Positions 23,366-33,373 of a stretch of 64,000 nt of DNA are shown one piece after another; within the stretch, counting starts at the first letter, position 1; each line of letters begins with the position of its first letter. The notes under the pieces were generated by a model. The model was not told where the DNA came from, ran no database searches, and saw nothing but the letters and a program-made list of their open reading frames with translations. This DNA is from Nocardia bovistercoris (lineage in GTDB: Bacteria; Actinomycetota; Actinomycetes; Mycobacteriales; Mycobacteriaceae). The position numbers and the translations under genes were made by a program. The stretch spans positions 620,001-684,000 of the forward strand of contig NZ_JADMLG010000002.1 of NCBI RefSeq assembly GCF_015674855.1. The letters run 5' to 3'.

Positions 23366-24976
23366 ATGAGCAAGTTCAATCTCGCGCGCGTTCGTCGCGC
23401 CGCGACCTCACCCGTCACCACGGAGGCCACGCCGTCCGGGCGCACGCACGAGGGCGGCCCCGGCTACGCGCGCTCGGTCCGCGCCGAGCTGTTCCTGCTC
23501 GCCGTGTCGAACATGGTGGGCGAGGACACCTTCTACGAGTCCGCGAACACCCGCGACAACCGGTACGCGACCCTGGTCCGCGCGGCGACGCTGGCCGACC
23601 CGGACTGGACGGCACGGCTGCTGCGCTGGCTGCGCTCCACCGCGAACATGCGCAGCGCCGCACTCGTCGGCGCGGCCGAGTTCGCCAAGGCGCGGCTGGA
23701 CGCGGGCGAGCCAGGCATGTCGCGGCAGGTGATCGACGCGGTGCTGCAGCGCGCCGACGAGCCGGGTGAACTGCTCGCCTACTGGACCGCGACCTACGGC
23801 CGCGCCGTGCCGAAGCCGGTCAAGCGCGGTATCGCCGACGCGGTGCGCCGCCTCTACGACGAGCGGTCACTGTTGAAGTGGGACGGCGCCGCGCGCGGCT
23901 TCCGCTTCGCCGACGTCATCGAACTCACTCATCCGACCGCCGCGGCCGACAAGCCTTGGCAGGGTGCGGTGTTCGAGCACGCGCTGGACCGCAGGCACGG
24001 CAACCGGACGGTCGACCTGCCCGCCGAGCTGACGGTGCTGCGCGCCCGCGCGGAGCTGGCCGCGATGCCGGTCGAACAGCGTCGGGCCCTCTGCACCGAC
24101 GTCGAGCGCGCCCGCACCGTGCTACGGGAGGCCGGGATGACGTGGGAGTCGGTCGCGGGCTGGCTGCAGGGTCCGCTGGACGCGGCGGTGTGGGAGGCGC
24201 TGATCCCGTCCATGGGCTACATGGCGAAGTTGCGCAACCTGCGCAACTTCGACGAGGCCGGGGTCGGCGACGCGGTCGCGGCCGAGGTCGCGGCGGAGCT
24301 GGCCGACCCGCGGCTGGTGGCGCGGTCGCGGCAGCTGCCGATGCGTTTCCTGTCGGCCTATCGCGCCGCGCCGTCGCTGCGCTGGGGTCACGCGCTGGAG
24401 CGGGCGCTGAACCATTCGCTGGCGAACGTGCCCGCCCTCGCGGGCCGCACGCTGGTACTGGTCGACACGTCGAGCTCCATGGCCGCGACCTTCTCGCGCG
24501 ACGGCACGCTGAAGCGCTGGGACGCCGCGGTGGTCTTCGGACTCGCGCTGGCGACCCGGTGCGCGCACGCCGACGTGATCTCCTACTCCAGCGGCGGCGA
24601 GTACCACGGCCGGACCTATCCGGCGAGCGTGGCGTTCGAGCCGCGCGCGCACGAGCCGGTGCTGCGCGCGGTGCGGCGCTGGCAGGACGACGGCTACTTC
24701 ATCGGCTGGGGAACCGACACCGCAGGCGCGGTGCGCACGCACTACGCGCGCCACGACCGGGTGGTGATCCTCACCGACGAGCAGGCGAGCGACGGCGACG
24801 TCGGCAAGGCGCTGCCCGCCACGGTTCCGCTGTACACGTGGAACCTCGCGGGCTACCGCTACGGACACGCCCGAAGCGGCACGCCGTACCGGCACGCCTT
24901 CGGCGGGCTGACCGACGCGGGCTTCCAGATGATCCCGCTGCTGGAATCCGGTCGCGACGCCCGCTGGCCGTTCTGA
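23366..24976 (+). CDS. rsr: TROVE-domain Ro60 orthologue (Rsr)
   Basis: A 536-residue ring-shaped RNA-binding protein of the Ro/TROVE family. HEAT-like TROVE repeats fill about residues 20-340 (SVRAELFLLAVSNMVGEDTF, then RDNRYATLVRAATLADPDW, then LLRWLRSTANMRSAAL). A vWA domain with the metal site DTSSS (about 367-371), GTDT and TDEQASD follows. Bacterial Rsr binds Y RNAs on its outer surface and helps RNA decay and ribosomal RNA maturation with exonucleases. The ATG is set by GGGGGA (23354-23359). Three Y RNA genes lie immediately upstream, the usual bacterial Ro-Y RNA arrangement. No rtcB is in the window. Confidence 0.95.
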   Translation: MSKFNLARVRRAATSPVTTEATPSGRTHEGGPGYARSVRAELFLLAVSNMVGEDTFYESANTRDNRYATLVRAATLADPDWTARLLRWLRSTANMRSAALVGAAEFAKARLDAGEPGMSRQVIDAVLQRADEPGELLAYWTATYGRAVPKPVKRGIADAVRRLYDERSLLKWDGAARGFRFADVIELTHPTAAADKPWQGAVFEHALDRRHGNRTVDLPAELTVLRARAELAAMPVEQRRALCTDVERARTVLREAGMTWESVAGWLQGPLDAAVWEALIPSMGYMAKLRNLRNFDEAGVGDAVAAEVAAELADPRLVARSRQLPMRFLSAYRAAPSLRWGHALERALNHSLANVPALAGRTLVLVDTSSSMAATFSRDGTLKRWDAAVVFGLALATRCAHADVISYSSGGEYHGRTYPASVAFEPRAHEPVLRAVRRWQDDGYFIGWGTDTAGAVRTHYARHDRVVILTDEQASDGDVGKALPATVPLYTWNLAGYRYGHARSGTPYRHAFGGLTDAGFQMIPLLESGRDARWPF

Positions 24977-24991
24977 ACCCGACCGGCGAGT

Positions 24992-25279
24992 TCAGCCTCC
25001 GTTCGCGGAATCGCCCGGCCCCGCATCGGTGCGCCGGGTGATTCCGTGTTCGGTGCCCTCGTCGGCCTCCTGGTCCGGCTCGGGATGTTCGGGTTCGAAG
25101 GTGGGCGGCAGATTCTTCAGGTGCCGGTTCATCGAACGGACCAGCAGGATGGTGCCGACCAGCAGGAGCAGGATGATGGCCAGGCCGAGCGGCGAGGCCT
25201 TGCCGAACTCGGGCCCCGTCGGGGTGCCGGGGGTTTGCGCGAGGAGTGCGGGGGCTTGCGCAAGGAGTGCGCCGATCAC
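24992..25279 (-). CDS. Small membrane protein downstream of mca (Rv1083-like)
   Basis: A 95-residue protein with one transmembrane helix ([20 protein letters not shown], about 32-51) and an acidic Pro-rich cytoplasmic tail ([14 protein letters not shown]). The GTG start overlaps the mca stop (GTGA at 25276-25279), so it is translated with mca. A protein of similar size and place follows mca in M. tuberculosis (Rv1083). Function unknown. Converges with rsr, 15 bases apart. Confidence 0.82.
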   Translation of the reverse strand: MIGALLAQAPALLAQTPGTPTGPEFGKASPLGLAIILLLLVGTILLVRSMNRHLKNLPPTFEPEHPEPDQEADEGTEHGITRRTDAGPGDSANGG

Positions 25280-26160
25280 CGGTGCTCGTCCTCGATCCCG
25301 GCGAACAGGTCGTTCTCCGGCAGCGCGGTGGTGACGCGGGTCTTGGCCAATTCGAACTCCTCGGTCGGCCACAGCCGCTGCTGGACTTCGATCGGAATCG
25401 CGAAGAACGCGCCGTTCGGGTCGATCTGGGTGGCGTGCGCGCGCAGGGCGTCGTCGCGCTGCGGGAAGTACTTGCCGCATTCGATCTGGGTGGTGACCCT
25501 GACCATCTTGTCGGCGCGGTTGTCGGAGTACTCGCGCATCCGGTCCAGCCACTCCTGGAGCGGGAACGGCTCGCCGAGGCGCTCGTACTCGGCGGAGAAC
25601 GCCTCGAGCCGCTTCATGCTGAACCCGTGGTCGTAGTAGAGCTTGAGCGGGGTCCACGGCTCGCCCGCGTCGGGGAACCGCTGCGGATCGCCCGCCGCCT
25701 CGAACGCGGCCATCGACACCTCGTGGCAGCGGATGTGGTCGGGATGCGGATATCCGCCGTTCTCGTCGTAGGTGGTGATCACGTGCGGCCGGAATTCGCG
25801 CACCACCCGAACCAGCGCTTCGGTGGACACCTCGAGCGGCACCAGCGCGAAGCAGTCCTCCGGCAGCGGCGGGGGCGGATCCCCCTCGGGCAGCCCGGAA
25901 TCCACGAATCCGAGCCAGGTCTGGCGCACGCCGAGAGCACGGGCGGCGGCGGCCATCTCCTCGCGGCGCACCTCGACGATGCGGTCGAGGATGCCGGGGG
26001 TGTCCATGGCGGGATTGAGGATGCTGCCGCGTTCGCCGCCGGTCAGCGTCACGACGAGGACCTGGTGGCCTTCGTCGGCGTACCGGGCGGTGGTGGCCGC
26101 CCCCTTGCTCGATTCGTCGTCGGGGTGGGCGTGCACCGCCATGAGGCGAAGGCCACTCAC
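25276..26160 (-). CDS. mca: Mycothiol S-conjugate amidase
   Basis: A 294-residue zinc amidase that cleaves mycothiol S-conjugates so the cell can export the toxic mercapturic acid. Zinc site AHPDD lies in [15 protein letters not shown] (about 6-20), with [15 protein letters not shown] giving the third ligand and catalytic region. The C-terminal [18 protein letters not shown] and WPTEEFELA match Mca rather than the deacetylase MshB. The GTG at 26160 was chosen because it reproduces the conserved [12 protein letters not shown] beginning; upstream frame is unconserved. It shows the organism makes mycothiol. Confidence 0.95.
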   Translation of the reverse strand: MSGLRLMAVHAHPDDESSKGAATTARYADEGHQVLVVTLTGGERGSILNPAMDTPGILDRIVEVRREEMAAAARALGVRQTWLGFVDSGLPEGDPPPPLPEDCFALVPLEVSTEALVRVVREFRPHVITTYDENGGYPHPDHIRCHEVSMAAFEAAGDPQRFPDAGEPWTPLKLYYDHGFSMKRLEAFSAEYERLGEPFPLQEWLDRMREYSDNRADKMVRVTTQIECGKYFPQRDDALRAHATQIDPNGAFFAIPIEVQQRLWPTEEFELAKTRVTTALPENDLFAGIEDEHR

Positions 26161-26282
26161 GTCTCGTTCACCATCGCTCTCGGTCGCGGGTGTCTCGGGG
26201 TCGTTCCCTATAGTTCCATTCGACCCGCTTTTGTTCCGACTTACCCCCCGGAGTGTGCCGCGTCCATGAAAACGCCGCGTCG

Positions 26283-26756
26283 ATGAACCAGCCTGCCCCC
26301 GAGCACACCGCACTTTCCGCCGCCGAGGCGCAGGCGCGGCGCGCCGATCGCTACGGCTTCGACAGCGGCGGGTCGGGGCGGGTGCGGCGGCGGTGGATTC
26401 CGGTGGCGATCGGCGTGTTCGTGCTGGTCGCGGGCCTTGGCGTCGCGTACCTGGGATTCCAGAAGTACGGTCCGCGCGATATCGAGGCCGAACAGCTCGG
26501 CTACACCGTGGTCGACGATTCGACGCTGTCGGTCCACCTCAAGGTCACTCGCGCGGACCCGACGCGCCCGGCGGTGTGTTTCGTTCGCGCGATGGACCGC
26601 GACGGCGCCGAGGTCGGTCGCCGCGAGATCCTGCTCACCGCGTCCGAGAGCGGGACCGTCGAACTCACCACCGTCGTCCGATCCTCCACCCGGCCCTCAG
26701 CGGGCAATGTCTACGGATGCAGCGATCGGGTACCCGAATATCTGCGGGCCGGTTAG
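26283..26756 (+). CDS. DUF4307 membrane protein (Rv1081c-like)
   Basis: A 157-residue protein with an N-terminal cytoplasmic segment, one transmembrane helix ([20 protein letters not shown], about 38-57) and an exterior beta-rich domain with [20 protein letters not shown] and GNVYGCSD. Two cysteines may form a disulphide outside the membrane. It is divergent from mca and upstream of greA, as Rv1081c is in M. tuberculosis. Start at ATG 26283 has no clear ribosome site. Function unknown. Confidence 0.87.
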   Translation: MNQPAPEHTALSAAEAQARRADRYGFDSGGSGRVRRRWIPVAIGVFVLVAGLGVAYLGFQKYGPRDIEAEQLGYTVVDDSTLSVHLKVTRADPTRPAVCFVRAMDRDGAEVGRREILLTASESGTVELTTVVRSSTRPSAGNVYGCSDRVPEYLRAG

Positions 26757-26865
26757 CCTGCGCGGTCACGGTCGGACACCAGCGCGGGCGAAAGAACTCA
26801 AAGTTACGAATCGACGCGAGTCCGCCGGCAAAATTAACTCCGACCTGCATGTTTGTGAATCATGC

Positions 26866-27092
26866 TAAAATGGCGTGATACACGGTTCCGGGGCTCGGAG
26901 CCGTGTTTGCTGCATTGGCGGCCAGCGCTGTGAGTTATGGGTTTTCGGGTTTGCCCGTAACCACCTGTCGGGGTTCGACGAACTTCCCAGGATCGCTCTA
27001 GCCGTCGGCTGGTGCGCGCCCGCCTCCGGGTGGCGCGCACCGGTATCAGGGAATCCCGGTCCGCCGGGAACAACTACTAGGGAGTGATCGAG
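26866..27092 (+). promoter_or_regulatory. greA promoter and long structured leader
   Basis: A -10 box TAAAAT (26866-26871) would give a leader of about 215 bases. It holds a nested hairpin ACACGG...CCGTGT near 26879-26906, a perfect 10-bp stem GGTGCGCGCC (27011-27020)/GGCGCGCACC (27032-27041), and CCCGG-TCCG-CCGGG near 27055-27068. No open frame with a ribosome site is seen. The whole 26757-27092 gap has no gene. Confidence 0.55.
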
Positions 27093-27587
27093 ATGACCGA
27101 GACGCAAGTGACCTGGCTGACCCCGGAGTCGCACGACAGGCTCAAGGGCGAACTCGACGCGCTCATTGCCAACCGTCCCGTCATCGCCGCCGAGATCAAC
27201 GAACGCCGGGAAGAGGGCGACCTCAAGGAGAACGGTGGCTACCACGCCGCGCGCGAGGAGCAGGGCCAGCAGGAGGCGCGCATCCGCCAACTCCAGGAGC
27301 TGCTGAACAACGCGAAGGTCGGCGTCGCTCCCACCAAGTCCGGTGTCGCGCTTCCGGGTTCGGTTGTGAAGGTCTATTACGACGGCGACGAGTCCGACAC
27401 CGAGACCTTCCTGATCGCGACCCGTGAGGAAGGTCTCAGCGACTCCAAGCTGGAAACCTACTCGCCGAACTCCCCGCTCGGCGGTGCGCTGATCGACGCC
27501 AAGGTCGGTGAGACCCGCGAGTACACGCTGCCGAACGGCAACACCATGAAGGTCACGCTGATCAGCGCGGAGCCCTATCACAGCTGA
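27093..27587 (+). CDS. greA: Transcription elongation factor GreA
   Basis: A 164-residue RNA polymerase cleavage factor that rescues backtracked complexes. The coiled coil carries the acidic tip in [20 protein letters not shown] (about residues 40-60), with D44 and E47-type residues, and the C-terminal FKBP-like domain ends [16 protein letters not shown]. Start ATG 27093 matches the mycobacterial N-terminus ([20 protein letters not shown]) and has GGAG eight bases upstream. A GTG at 27084 is less likely. It is terminated by a palindrome at 27611. Confidence 0.97.
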   Translation: MTETQVTWLTPESHDRLKGELDALIANRPVIAAEINERREEGDLKENGGYHAAREEQGQQEARIRQLQELLNNAKVGVAPTKSGVALPGSVVKVYYDGDESDTETFLIATREEGLSDSKLETYSPNSPLGGALIDAKVGETREYTLPNGNTMKVTLISAEPYHS

Positions 27588-27610
27588 TCCCTGCGCCACG
27601 AAACCCGAAT

Positions 27611-27640
27611 CGAGCGGCCGCCCAGCTGGGCGGCCGCTCG
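27611..27640. terminator. Bidirectional terminator between greA and metB
   Basis: A perfect 30-base palindrome whose half reads CGAGCGGCCGCCCAG lies between the convergent ends of greA (27587) and metB (27648). It can form a 13-15 bp stem and serve both genes. Confidence 0.85.
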
Positions 27641-27647
27641 CTCGTGT

Positions 27648-28793
27648 TCAGCTTCCCAAAGCCTTCTCGACATCGGCCAGCAGATCGCTGACGTCCTCGA
27701 TGCCGACCGAGAGCCGCACCAGGTCCGCCGGCACCTCGAGCACCGACCCCTCGGTGGAGGCGTGCGTCATGGCGCCGGGATGCTCGATCAGCGACTCCAC
27801 CCCGCCGAGCGATTCGGCGAGGGTGAAGATCTTTGTGCGCGAGCAGAATTCGTGCGCCGCCTCGCGACCGCCGTGCAGGCGGACCGAGATCATGCCGCCG
27901 AAGCGCCGCATCTGCTTGTCGGCGACCACATGCCCGGGATGTTCGGGTAGGCCGGGGTAGATGACCTGCGAGACGGCCGGATGCCTGGTGAGGTAGTCGG
28001 CGATGGTCTCGGCATTGTCGCAGTGGCGTTCCATGCGCAGTGCGAGCGTCTTGGTGCCGCGCACGGTGAGGTAGGCGTCGAAGGGGCCTGGCACCGCGCC
28101 CGCGCCGTTCTGGAGGAAGCCGAACGCCGCGTCCAGGTCGGCGTCGTCGGTGATGAGGGCGCCGCCGACGACATCGGAATGCCCGCCGAGGTACTTGGTG
28201 GTCGAATGGGTGACGATATCCGCGCCGAGCAGCAGCGGTTGCTGCAGGTACGGGGTGGCGAAGGTGTTGTCCACCACGAGTTTCGCGCCCGCGGCGTGCG
28301 CGATGTCGGCGAGCGCGGGGATGTCGCCGATGCTCAGCAGCGGGTTGGTCGGCGTCTCGATCCAGAGCAGTTTGGTGTTCGGGCGGATGGCGGCGCGCAT
28401 CGCGTCGACATCGAAGACGTGGGCCGGGGAGTGTTCGACGCCCCACTGGCTGAAGACCTTGTCGATCAGCCGGAAGGTGCCGCCGTAGGCATCGTCGGGG
28501 ATGACGACGTGGTCGCCGGGGCGCAGGATCGCGCGCAGCGCGCAGTCGGTGGCGGCCATGCCGGAGGCGAAGGCGCGACAGTGACGACCCGATTCGAGCG
28601 CCGCGAGATTCGCTTCGAGCACCGAACGGGTCGGATTGCCGGTGCGGCCGTATTCGTAGCCGTCCCGTAATCCGCCGACGCCGTCCTGGGCGAAGGTGGA
28701 ACTCGCGTAGATGGGCACGTTCACCGCGCCGGTGCGCGGATCCGGTTCGAATCCCGCGTGCACGGCCCGTGTGGAGAATCCCAGCTCGGTCAT
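27648..28793 (-). CDS. metB: Cystathionine gamma-synthase
   Basis: A 381-residue PLP enzyme of transsulfuration that forms cystathionine from an acylated homoserine and cysteine. The PLP lysine is in THSTTKYLGGHSDVVGG; the N-terminus STRAVHAGFEPDPRTGAVNV and the SLGGVESLIEHPGAMTH segment are characteristic of MetB. The cbs gene nearby (30394) suggests reverse transsulfuration is also available. Divergent from the acyl-CoA dehydrogenase gene with 115 bases between. Confidence 0.93.
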   Translation of the reverse strand: MTELGFSTRAVHAGFEPDPRTGAVNVPIYASSTFAQDGVGGLRDGYEYGRTGNPTRSVLEANLAALESGRHCRAFASGMAATDCALRAILRPGDHVVIPDDAYGGTFRLIDKVFSQWGVEHSPAHVFDVDAMRAAIRPNTKLLWIETPTNPLLSIGDIPALADIAHAAGAKLVVDNTFATPYLQQPLLLGADIVTHSTTKYLGGHSDVVGGALITDDADLDAAFGFLQNGAGAVPGPFDAYLTVRGTKTLALRMERHCDNAETIADYLTRHPAVSQVIYPGLPEHPGHVVADKQMRRFGGMISVRLHGGREAAHEFCSRTKIFTLAESLGGVESLIEHPGAMTHASTEGSVLEVPADLVRLSVGIEDVSDLLADVEKALGS

Positions 28794-28908
28794 TGCCCCA
28801 GACTAGATGCCGCCGATCCGCGATGATCGCGCACCCGTGCCGAACGCGCCGGTCTTCGGCGGCTATGAGACGAAGATCACCGCTGGGTCACGCCTCTAGG
28901 CTGAGGGC

Positions 28909-30072
<1,164 letters not shown>

Positions 30073-30393
30073 CCGGGCGGCCGCGCTCCAGGATCGCAGG
30101 ACGTGAGCGCGATCGCGTACAACCCGGCCGTACCCCGGACGCACGAAGACTCCGATCGCGTGACCGGAGCTCCGAGCACGTCGACTGCTGCGGTTCCGCC
30201 TGCCGCCGCAACCCCCGGACGAGTGGGTATCCGCGATGGCCGAACCGCGCGGCGTCGTCCTTCGACGCGCTCGGATCGCACGTCGACTTCGGCCGATACC
30301 GCACCGCGTTCCGTCGGCACATCCAGGCGCACGAAGCGAGCACCGGGCGACGACGACGCGCCCTCGATCCCGATGCTCGCCGCGATCAGCGGC
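30073..30393. other. Intergenic, no supported gene
   Basis: These 321 bases separate the acyl-CoA dehydrogenase and cbs ends. One frame reads SSFDALGSHVDFGRYRTAF and has protein-like composition, but no start, ribosome site or family assignment. In M. tuberculosis a proline-rich antigen gene sits near here; it is absent. Confidence 0.5.
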
Positions 30394-31785
30394 TCAGCGG
30401 CCGATCGATCCGGTGCTGAGGAATCCGAGCAGGTCGTGGCGGGTGATCACGCCGACCGGCTTGCCGTCGTCGACGACCATCAGCGCGTCGGTGTCCGAGA
30501 GCGCCTTGGTGGCCGCCGAGATCGGTTCGCCCGCGCCGATGAGCGGGAACGACGGGCTCATGTGGGTGCCCACCGAATCGGTGAGCTGGGCGCGCCCCTC
30601 GAAGACCGCCGACAGCAGATCGCGCTCGGTGACGCTGCCCGCGACCTCGCCCGCCATGACCGGCGGCTCGGCGCCGACGACCGGCATCTGCGACACGCCG
30701 TATTCGCGCAGGATCTCGATGGCGTCGCGCAGCGTCTCCGACGGGTGGGTGTGCACCAGATCCGGGAGCGCGCCCGACTTGCCGCGCAACACGTCGCCGA
30801 CCAGCGGTTCGTGGATGGTGCCGTCGAGCCGGGTGCGCAGGAAGCCGTAAGAGCTCATCCACTGGTCGTTGAAGATCTTCGACAGGTAGCCGCGGCCGCC
30901 GTCGGGCAGCAGGACCACGACGACGGCGTCCGGGTCGCGGCGCGCCACCTCGATCGCGGCGACCACGGCCATGCCGCAGGAACCGCCGACCAGCAGGCCC
31001 TCCTCGCGGGCAAGGCGCCTTGTCATGTCGAAGGAGTCGGCGTCGGAGACCGCGATGATCTCGTCGGGGACGCTCGGGTCGTAGGCGGTCGGCCAGAAGT
31101 CCTCGCCGACGCCCTCGACCAGGTACGGCCTTCCGGTGCCGCCCGAGTACACCGAGCCCTCGGGGTCGGCGCCGATGACCCGCACCGCGCCCCCGGAGAC
31201 CTCCTTGAGGTAGCGGCCCGCGCCGGTGATGGTGCCGCCGGTGCCGACTCCGGCGACGAAATGGGTGATCTTGCCCTCGGTGTCACGCCAGATCTCGGGG
31301 CCGGTGGTCTCGTAGTGGCTGTCGGGTCCGCCGGGATTGGAGTACTGGTCGGGCTTCCACGCACCGTCGATCTCCCTGACCAGCCGGTCGGAGACGCTGT
31401 AGTAACTGTCGGGATGTTCCGGCGGCACCGCGGTCGGGCAGACCACGACCTCCGCGCCGTAGGCCCGCAGCACGTTGCGCTTGTCCTCGGAGACCTTGTC
31501 CGGGCAGACGAACACGCATTTGTAGCCGCGCTGCTGGGCCACAAGCGCGAGCCCGACGCCGGTATTGCCCGAGGTCGGTTCGACGATCGTGCCGCCCGCC
31601 CGCAGCTGCCCCGACTTCTCGGCGGCGTCGATCATCTTCACGGCGATCCGGTCCTTGGAACTGCCGCCCGGGTTGAGGTACTCGATCTTGGCCGCGACCA
31701 ATCCGGCGTTCGAGCCGACCACCGAATTCAATCGGACCAGGGGTGTGTTGCCGATGAGGTCCACGACATGATCCGCGATACGCAT
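30394..31785 (-). CDS. cbs: Cystathionine beta-synthase
   Basis: A 463-residue PLP enzyme that joins serine and homocysteine to cystathionine. PLP lysine in NPGGSSKDRIAVKMIDAAEK, cofactor-binding EPTSGNTGVGLALVAQQRGY and GVGTGGTITGAG are visible, followed by GGSCGMAVVAA. A tandem CBS (Bateman) domain occupies about residues 340-463 and normally provides regulation by adenosyl ligands. The start ATG 31785 (MRIADHVVDLIGNTPLVRLN) is the conserved one; the longer frame is unconserved. Matches Rv1077 in content and position. Confidence 0.95.
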   Translation of the reverse strand: MRIADHVVDLIGNTPLVRLNSVVGSNAGLVAAKIEYLNPGGSSKDRIAVKMIDAAEKSGQLRAGGTIVEPTSGNTGVGLALVAQQRGYKCVFVCPDKVSEDKRNVLRAYGAEVVVCPTAVPPEHPDSYYSVSDRLVREIDGAWKPDQYSNPGGPDSHYETTGPEIWRDTEGKITHFVAGVGTGGTITGAGRYLKEVSGGAVRVIGADPEGSVYSGGTGRPYLVEGVGEDFWPTAYDPSVPDEIIAVSDADSFDMTRRLAREEGLLVGGSCGMAVVAAIEVARRDPDAVVVVLLPDGGRGYLSKIFNDQWMSSYGFLRTRLDGTIHEPLVGDVLRGKSGALPDLVHTHPSETLRDAIEILREYGVSQMPVVGAEPPVMAGEVAGSVTERDLLSAVFEGRAQLTDSVGTHMSPSFPLIGAGEPISAATKALSDTDALMVVDDGKPVGVITRHDLLGFLSTGSIGR

Positions 31786-31880
31786 GGCCCCATCGTTGCA
31801 GAAGCCCGCGCGGCGGTCGCGCCGACCGGCCGGGCCGGACACACCCCGAACCCGGGCGCGCCCGCCTAGTATCGGCAATC

Positions 31881-32342
31881 ATGAAGCAGCCCAACATCGC
31901 CCGCGTGGCGACCGTGCTCGCGGGCGCGGCGGCCGCCGCCGCGTTCGCCGCGGGCGCGCAGGCCGACGCGGCCACCGTCTACTTCCCGCAGGTACCGACG
32001 CTGGCGCACGGCGGCGCCTGCTGGACCAACATCCAGACCTGGGCGGATACGAGTCAGGAATGGCCCGGACGCGCCATCCTCAACGTGCGCGCCACCTCCG
32101 TACAGGGCGTCGGCCCCGGCGACTACCCGTTCGCGCCGCTGTGCGAGGTGCGCACGGTGATCGCCTGGCGGAACATGAACACCGGCGCCGTCGGGACCTA
32201 CGAGAACAATGTGGTCACCGGCATCTACGGGAGCATCCAGTATTCCCTGTTCCAGGACACCGGGCCCGGACGCATCGAGGTCGTCGTCAGCACTGATACA
32301 GCCAACGTGCCCGCGCGCGGCAGCTTCGACGTCCCGGCCTGA
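31881..32342 (+). CDS. Secreted hypothetical protein
   Basis: A 153-residue protein with a clear signal peptide: MKQPNIARVATVLAG, an Ala-rich hydrophobic core, and AQADA before a probable cleavage near residue 30. The mature part is about 120 residues, beta-rich, with two cysteines (CWTN, LCEVR) that may form a disulphide, and no motif I recognise. It is divergent from cbs (95 bases) and followed 41 bases later by an SGNH hydrolase, so it may share regulation with that gene. Confidence 0.8.
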   Translation: MKQPNIARVATVLAGAAAAAAFAAGAQADAATVYFPQVPTLAHGGACWTNIQTWADTSQEWPGRAILNVRATSVQGVGPGDYPFAPLCEVRTVIAWRNMNTGAVGTYENNVVTGIYGSIQYSLFQDTGPGRIEVVVSTDTANVPARGSFDVPA

Positions 32343-32369
32343 GCTCTCCGCACATCGCATCCGAGCCCG

Positions 32370-32375
32370 TACTAT
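32370..32375 (+). promoter_or_regulatory. -10 box of SGNH hydrolase gene
   Basis: TACTAT lies eight bases before the GTG at 32384, so transcription would start at or just before that codon and give a leaderless message. This decides the start of the gene. Confidence 0.5.
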
Positions 32376-32383
32376 TGACAGCC

Positions 32384-33349
32384 GTGGCACCTCGCATGAG
32401 CAGGCGAACCGCGGCGGCGACAGGGCTGGCCACCGTGCTGGCGGGTTCCGGCGCGGGCACGGCGTCGTGGGCCGCGTACCGGATCCTGATGGCGCAGGCA
32501 GGCGTGGCGCGCGGCGCGATCGGGCGCGACACCTCCAAACCGCCCGAAGCCGACGGCATCTACACCCCGGGCTGCGACCGTCCGCAGCCGTGGCGACCGA
32601 ATCACCCGGTCGACATACACCTGATGGTGTTCGGTGATTCGACCGCGGCCGGACTCGGCTGTACCTCGTGCGAGGAAGTGCCGGGCGTGCGCATCGCCCG
32701 AGGTCTGGCCGAGGCGACGGGCCTGCGCATCCGACTGAGCACCAAGGCCATCTCCGGCGCCACGTCGAAGGGACTGGCCGGGCAGGTCGACGCCATGTTC
32801 GTGGCAGGTCCGCCGCCGGACGCGGCGGTCATCTTCATCGGCGCCAACGACATCACGAAGAAGCATTCGATCTCGGCCTCCGCGCACCGGCTCGGCGCCG
32901 CGGTGGCACGGCTGCGCGGCGCGGGCAGCGTCGTCGTCGTCGGCACCTGCCCGGATCTGGGCACCGTCACCGCGATACCGCAGCCGTTACGCACGATCGT
33001 GCACAACTGGAGCGCCCGATTGGCCAAGGCTCAGTTCAGCGTCACGCTGGCGGCGGGCGGCCGTCCGGTGTCCATGCGCGATCTCGGACCGGAATTCCTC
33101 ACCGCACCAGACCGGCTGTTCGCCGAGGACGGATTCCACCCCTCCGCCGACGGGTACGCACTGGCCGCCGCGCACGTGCTCCCGGTGCTGGCGGCGGGGT
33201 TGGCGCAGCGCGGGGCCGAGTCGGCGCAGGCCCGTTCCGCCCAGCGTCGCGGCGTCACCGCCCGCCTGCGCGGACTCGTGGAATCGCCGGGGTGGCGGCT
33301 GCGCCGATCGGGGGATTCGGTACACATAGAGGTGCCAGTACAAAACTGA
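32384..33349 (+). CDS. SGNH/GDSL-type esterase (Rv1075c-like)
   Basis: A 321-residue hydrolase. An N-terminal hydrophobic stretch (TGLATVLAGSGAGTASWAAY, about 11-30) looks like a membrane anchor or signal. Catalytic blocks: FGDSTAAGLG (Ser), IFIGANDIT (Asn), and DGFHPSADGYALAA (Asp-His). The mycobacterial homologue Rv1075c is a cell-associated esterase. The leaderless GTG start is chosen on the basis of the -10 at 32370. It precedes a thiolase gene by 24 bases, but no functional link is evident. Confidence 0.88.
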   Translation: MAPRMSRRTAAATGLATVLAGSGAGTASWAAYRILMAQAGVARGAIGRDTSKPPEADGIYTPGCDRPQPWRPNHPVDIHLMVFGDSTAAGLGCTSCEEVPGVRIARGLAEATGLRIRLSTKAISGATSKGLAGQVDAMFVAGPPPDAAVIFIGANDITKKHSISASAHRLGAAVARLRGAGSVVVVGTCPDLGTVTAIPQPLRTIVHNWSARLAKAQFSVTLAAGGRPVSMRDLGPEFLTAPDRLFAEDGFHPSADGYALAAAHVLPVLAAGLAQRGAESAQARSAQRRGVTARLRGLVESPGWRLRRSGDSVHIEVPVQN

Positions 33350-33373
33350 GCACGGAGTACACAAGGAGCCTTC

